Below, one piece after another: positions 59,500 to 64,000 of a stretch of 64,000 nt of DNA (position 1 is its first letter; each line of letters begins with the position of its first letter). The notes under the pieces were generated by a model that searched no databases, had not been told where the DNA came from, and worked only from the letters and a program-made list of their open reading frames with translations. The position numbers were made by a program, and so were the translations under genes. This DNA comes from Mastigias papua (Eukaryota; Cnidaria; Scyphozoa; Rhizostomeae; Mastigiidae). The stretch spans positions 12,087,888 to 12,151,887 of the forward strand of contig OZ025281.1 of the NCBI GenBank assembly GCA_964019165.1. The letters run 5' to 3'.

Positions 59500-60599
59500 G
59501 ATATATCTATATATCTATATGTAAAACATTCAAATGATGCAGATGACACTGTTGTTGAGGAGAAAACAGCTGAATGCCTGAGTGAGTCTAACCAGGAGCT
59601 AGATTAATCTTTCTCGGTGACTCCACAAGTGAATACAATGATGAGGATGATGATGAGCTACACTGGATACCATGAAATGCTCTATAAGCATTTTTGTTTT
59701 AGATTATGTTGATATTGTAAAAGGCACTTGCATTTTCAGCAACTTTCCTATAAGTTGCGGCTCATGTAGTTGCAATATTTCACAAGGTTTAAGAAGCCAT
59801 GAAAAGCATACACTAGTTGATAACGTCACAAACTGCATACATCAGGAAAAATGATGGAATGACACATCAATCGATAGATCTATAAATATGCTGTCAAATA
59901 AGACACCTCATTCTTAAATCACACCACTATTCTGTGATAAATAGCTCTTACATTAAAGCTTTTTCACTTTTGATGACATCATCTATCGCGTAGCACTTAG
60001 GCAAAATTTGCTTGATCACGTTTTGGAATCTGAATCTCCATGTTCAAAAGTATATGAAACCGCCTAGATCATTTCGGTTAGGGTAAAAGTCAATTTTTTT
60101 ATTACTTTTTATCCATTCTTAAATGACGTCATAAATTACGTGACACAGAAGCAAAATTTGTTTATCCCATCTTGGAATCTGATTGTCCATGCTCGAAAGT
60201 ATTGAAAACCGTTGAGTTCATCTTGGTTAGGTGAGAAATCAGTTTTACGCAACCAGAGCCCTGCTTCTTAAAGATATAGTACTAAAAGTTATAGGATACT
60301 GTCATACGAGACCGTCGGTGTGATGCGCCCAATCTTCAGACGTATAGTTTCAATCTTGAAAAATATCTTGCCAATATTTGTCTTTTAAATTTGTTGAGTA
60401 ATGAGAGTTGAACCAGAGTATGTTCCTGTTTCGATTCCTTTGTTCTTTTACTTTCTAATATCAGTATGTATTCGGTTCCATGAATAACCACTCTTCCCAA
60501 GAGAATGTGTCATTTCCTCTTCTGTTCATAACCTGTAATGTGTTGAATGTTACCCAGCATTGTCTCTTTAATCATATTCTCCAATGCTCATCCTTTGTA

Positions 60600-60833
60600 G
60601 ATGAAAATGTCATAGCAAATATCAATGCTGAAGAAGGATCATCTACTACTGATGGACACAGCTCTGTAACACCAGTAGGCGATAAAAAGACCTTTGGTAT
60701 GTTGAAAAATGATAAAAATGTTATACGTAGGAGAGATATTGTCTTGATATTAGATAAAGTGCACTGTACCTGCGGCCAATTCTTAGCTCTGTACTTAGAG
60801 GAGGGGCAGCCAGTGCATTGGAAGCTGGGGTGA
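60600..60833 (+). other. Divergent exon of unit 3 and uninterrupted flank
   Basis: The 96-bp predicted exon (60,600-60,695) has the same splice signals and phase as in units 1 and 2 but differs at about 27 of 96 bases (ENVIANINAEEGSSTTDG here). After it the sequence again nearly matches to GTGCACTGTACCTG (60,772). Where the other units have the Penelope insertion, this copy runs on as an open frame HCTCGQFLALYLEEGQPVHW to a TGA at 60,831. If the exon is not spliced at GTATGT, the frame is continuous from 60,480 to 60,833. The gene is unknown. Confidence 0.45.
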
Positions 60834-61338
60834 GGCCCTGAGTATATCTATCAACTACCTCCCCTGGAAACTACTGTCCTGCAAGTTATAAAGTTGCCAC
60901 AACTTTCCTGGCCATCTCAAGTGTCCGCCAGTGCACGTTTAGTGTTGTCTTTTTGCCTCTCATGAGCTTGACATCAGGTGTAATGAAGTGCCTGCTGTGA
61001 TAATTTGCTATAGAATTAGACCAACAAAGATCAGGTTTCACCATTGAGATTTAACTCGAGAACTGAATGACTATTTAGTACTTCGTCTAATGCCTGTAGA
61101 GGAGTGCAATAATTTGGCACTGACAGTTGTTTGACATGATCTCCTCAAAAGTAAAGAGAAATGTACTTAATTTGGTTTGTTACCAGTTAACATTTGAAAT
61201 TTCATATAGAACATGGAAATTTGTATTATATTATGGTGTACTTTGCAGAGGTTCGTTAATTAAGGGGCAATTAATGGAAGTATAAGGCTTCGTGAACAGC
61301 TACTCAGCGATGTGGAAACTGTACTTAAATCTTAAGGC
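60834..61338. other. No recognisable feature
   Basis: Sequence beyond the array. No open frame or repeat recognised. Confidence 0.4.
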
Positions 61339-61765
61339 CTGTCTCCATTAAGGCGAATCTCAGCGATTGATTCGCGTGTTCGCTAGAGAAATTTGGAGAC
61401 AAGATCTCCATTTGTTTGCCTTATAGCCAACGAACCACCTAAGGATAGTGTTTCCCGGCGGAGAATGTTTGGCGCCATCTCCACTATCAAACACGACAAA
61501 CATGTCTGACGAGCATCTCTTTGCATTTCTTCTCGCTTTAAGGCAAGGAGAAAAATCAATTGCGAAGAAAAAGCGTCAAAGAAAGCATCAGTGTATCATG
61601 GAGTTGTAAAGAGGACACGCCCCGTTCAAATCCTTTTCTTGACTATGACGATGACATGATACAAGATAGTTCTCATTCCGGACAACAGGGTAAGTTCAAA
61701 CAAGTCAAATATTTCATAAATACCTATTTAAGATTTTTAGGATATTTTAAAGATATGTGATATTG
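61339..61765 (+). mobile_element. 5' end of a possible DNA transposon
   Basis: Starts GGCCTGTCTCCATTAAGGCG, a terminus-like sequence. About 165 bp later an ATG at 61,503 opens MSDEHLFAFLLALRQGEKSI followed by a basic run (AKKKRQRKHQ) to a stop. Another frame (61,560-61,760) gives NPFLDYDDDMIQDSSHSGQQ before a GGTAAGT donor. This looks like the first exon of an element protein, but no transposase core or right terminus is present within the window. Confidence 0.3.
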
Positions 61766-62104
61766 TGCACTTTTCATAACATATATTTGCCACTCTTGAA
61801 CTTTACATATGTGTCTAAGTCTGATTATCAGATTGCAGGGCTAACTCTGGACTTGTGCTATTGTAGCTTCAACACCATTCAGGTTACTTGATTTTCTTCG
61901 CGGCAGTTTCCTATCAATGAGCATACTTGTTCTATTTTATTCGGCGGAATGGACTTCACATTCCGCACGAAGCTCTGCCTAGTCGTTTCCTTATACTTTG
62001 CTAGTCTTTGTTTAAGTCGTCGAACTATATCCTATGGCACTAGTGAGCGCTACTGGATCTGTAAATTGCCTTGATTTTAAACATCTAAACACATCAACTT
62101 GTTC
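61766..62104. other. No recognisable feature
   Basis: AT-rich flank between the transposon-like 5' end and the minisatellite. Confidence 0.35.
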
Positions 62105-62265
62105 ATAAACATGGTTGACACTAGTGCTCAATTCTGGCGGGAGCTCTAATAGGTTTTGAAAGCATGATTGACACCAGTGTTGAAGTCTGGCAGCAACACT
62201 GGTGGGCCTTGAAAACTTGATTGACACTAGTGCTCACTTTTGTAGGGAGCACTAGTGGATTTCTG
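62105..62265. repeat. 53-bp minisatellite, three units
   Basis: TTGACACTAGTGCTCA-type sequence recurs at 62,115, 62,168 and 62,221 with an exact 53-bp period. Each unit also holds GGGAGC-CTA-TGG and TTGAAA blocks; the middle unit is the most divergent. A partial unit may precede it near 62,038. Confidence 0.8.
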
Positions 62266-63229
62266 AATAGTTGGCATCATTCAATGATAATGAAGTTCCA
62301 CTAATGCTCAAGTAAATGATCAACGATTACTCAAATAAATATTTTGGAATCGGTGAACTATGAGAGTTCCGGAAGGTAGAGAGGCTCTCCAAAATGACAG
62401 AGAAAGCGGAATTGCATATCTCATTTCTGATAAGTTGTCAAAGGTTGAATGTTTTTCGAAAATTTGTTTGTTGTCCATTATCAAATGTTTGCAAATATCA
62501 CGTTCTGGCAAAATTAAAAAGTTTATTACACTTTGCATGAAATGAGTGCTCTCTGACATTGAATTCAACGTCTTCAACAAAGCCTTGCATAGAAATATTG
62601 ATCAGAAAATTCATAGCATTGTTCGTAATCACCAGAAGGAATTGAATCTTTGACAGAAAATTTCGTTTTACCATTTGACGTTTCAGAAACTATCACATAC
62701 TCATATATTAACTCACGATAAGATGTGGCATTATCACATTCAACAATCCCTCATAATATCGACAAAATAAAAATATCTATAATAAGCCTCTTTGTTGATA
62801 AAACAAAGAATAGCAAATTAAGAAAGTGCAAGATCACAGTGGAAATCTCAAGAAATACCTAAAAAGCGTTTGACATCCAAAGGACTTACTCTGATTCTAG
62901 GCAAGTGCACCTTCCTGAGTGACACTATGGATTCTTTGGATATAAATTGTCGAATCATGGATCGAACCCAGTGCAAAACGAGTGTCTGATTTATCCAGAA
63001 ACACCCATGGAGTACGTAGTTTGCATGAAATGACTAACTATAGCAGTCGATTTATTAAAATTTTGTAGCTATCTCTGCCCTAAGAGAAAGAATGCAAATT
63101 AAAATTGACAGCCATGCACCAACAAGCTTTCGATAATATCACCAGTGCATTATCTTCATCTGCCTGTATGTCGTATTTTGATCCATCTGCCTTGTGGAAC
63201 CCCTATAACGATTTCTGATAGTTTCAAGT
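62266..63229. other. No recognisable gene
   Basis: Overlapping 60-86 codon frames on both strands at 62,320-62,580 have no known motif. The rest is stop-rich. Confidence 0.35.
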
Positions 63230-63670
63230 TTACACAATTTATCCCAGAGAACTGTTTTCTATTCACGAAGTCAGGTTGAAACCACACACGTTCCCTACTT
63301 TTAACTCTAGTTTTTCAAGCTTTCTACAAAGAAGCTCATGCCCTACTGTCTTGAAAACTTTTGTAGATCAATAAAAACAAGAGCAGCAATATAAACAGTG
63401 CCAAGAAACGAGTACCAGTCTTCACAAAATTTTATTACCAACAACCTGTTGAATGAAGTGCCCTGAAACCAGACTGGTTAGAGGAAAGAAAACTGTGTTC
63501 GTTCAAGTACTTGTATAGTTGTTTATGAAACTCTTAAATAGTTGGTAGGACCGAGATTCGCCTATCATGGGTGAAACCCGTGCTATTTTCTAAGCTATGC
63601 AACTGACTATTGGAAATAGATGTATTGAAAATCAAGGCTAAATTATCTAGGAAATAAGGCAACGTAAGCT
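63230..63670 (-). pseudogene. Non-LTR reverse transcriptase remnant
   Basis: Minus strand reads LALIFNTSISNSQLH near 63,630, then RRISVLPTI (RPISVLP block), HKQLYKYLNEHSFLSSNQSG with FRALHST, and, after frameshifts, VFIDLQKFSRQ (motif A region) and SFFVESLKN at about 63,330. This is the N-terminal half of a LINE-type RT, with several stops. It is the fifth RT remnant in the window; all lie on the minus strand. Confidence 0.65.
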
Positions 63671-64000
63671 TGAGAAATTTTTCATGTTACGGGTTTTATG
63701 GTTTTATGGCTTGTTTGGAAAAAGCCATTAAGCCTCCGAACACAGTAGACAATACACTGGTCAGTCATTGACACTCTGTCAACTCCAGATTTAGCATACC
63801 TTTATTGAAAGGTTGCACTTATATGATCACTAGTTGACTTAGACTCCAAAGTGGCCCTGGTTGGTTCCTCTATTAGCTGGCTAAGAATACATAGTTCATA
63901 GATATTTAGTAATTGCCTTATATACTTATCGTTTTCATGAGAGTCTGTGGACAAATCACAATTTGTATCTCCAAGGGATATTATTCCCTTACCTTAGCTA
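63671..64000. other. No recognisable feature
   Basis: Window end. Possibly upstream sequence of the RT remnant, but no motif is readable. Confidence 0.35.

Noticed and set aside
62105..62265. CRISPR-like array
   Set aside because: The 53-bp repeats are directly adjacent without unique spacers, and the context is eukaryotic; it is a minisatellite.

Overview
This is a stretch of animal nuclear DNA: AT-rich, gene-poor and crowded with mobile elements. It has spliceable introns, (TA)n microsatellites, tRNA-derived short repeats, and no sign of operons or bacterial signals. The only convincing host-type gene is a connexin-like four-pass membrane protein at about 39.3-40.5 kb. Connexins are known from chordates, and this one is very divergent, so a tunicate is my best guess. 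That guess rests on one gene and is inference. Everything else I can identify is a transposable element, a degraded element or a simple repeat.

Layout. 1-9.2 kb: no recognisable gene, only weak open frames. 9.26-9.8 kb: fragment of an element protein with HKEADT and GYDTVS motifs. 10.5-10.65 kb: tRNA/5S-like short repeat. 11.9, 20.5 and 22.9 kb: three copies of a 276-bp MITE. 13.57-17.85 kb: a possible TIR element holding a nested hAT-like element (14,435-16,145, 5-bp TSD). 18.1-19.45 kb: (TA)57 microsatellite, a nested-hairpin repeat and a C-rich MITE. 21-26.5 kb: a tRNA-headed SINE, another MITE and old dispersed repeats.

26.56-30.58 kb is a well-preserved ISL2EU-type DNA transposon. It has matching terminal sequences, a SWIM/YqaJ nuclease gene on + (broken by one in-frame TGA) and a THAP/DDE transposase gene on - that becomes one 482-residue frame when a 790-bp intron is removed. 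About 90 bp further on (30.67-33.40 kb) lies a second, degenerate element of the same two-gene type, with SAP, THAP and DDE remnants and long terminal inverted repeats. 33.4-37 kb is a tandem pair of repeat segments holding two different inverted-repeat elements with related ends. 39.3-40.5 kb is the connexin-like gene. 41.54-44.76 kb is a PIF/Harbinger element with TTA duplications, a MYB-like gene and a broken transposase. 44.8-51 kb holds several broken non-LTR reverse transcriptases, all on -, one split by a MITE, plus a Rep-like replication-gene remnant at 46.75-47.57 kb.

51.9-60.8 kb is the most structured part. A 790-bp inverted repeat surrounds exons of the HEEADTR-type element protein. 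The right arm leads into a tandem array of about 3.0-kb units (two complete, one partial). Each complete unit carries a Penelope-like GIY-YIG endonuclease frame between 336-bp inverted repeats with hammerhead-ribozyme-like cores, a tRNA-like sequence and two (TA)n tracts. The third copy differs from the others mainly inside one predicted 96-bp exon and lacks the Penelope insertion. 61.3-64 kb: 5' end of a possible DNA transposon, a 53-bp minisatellite and one more RT remnant.
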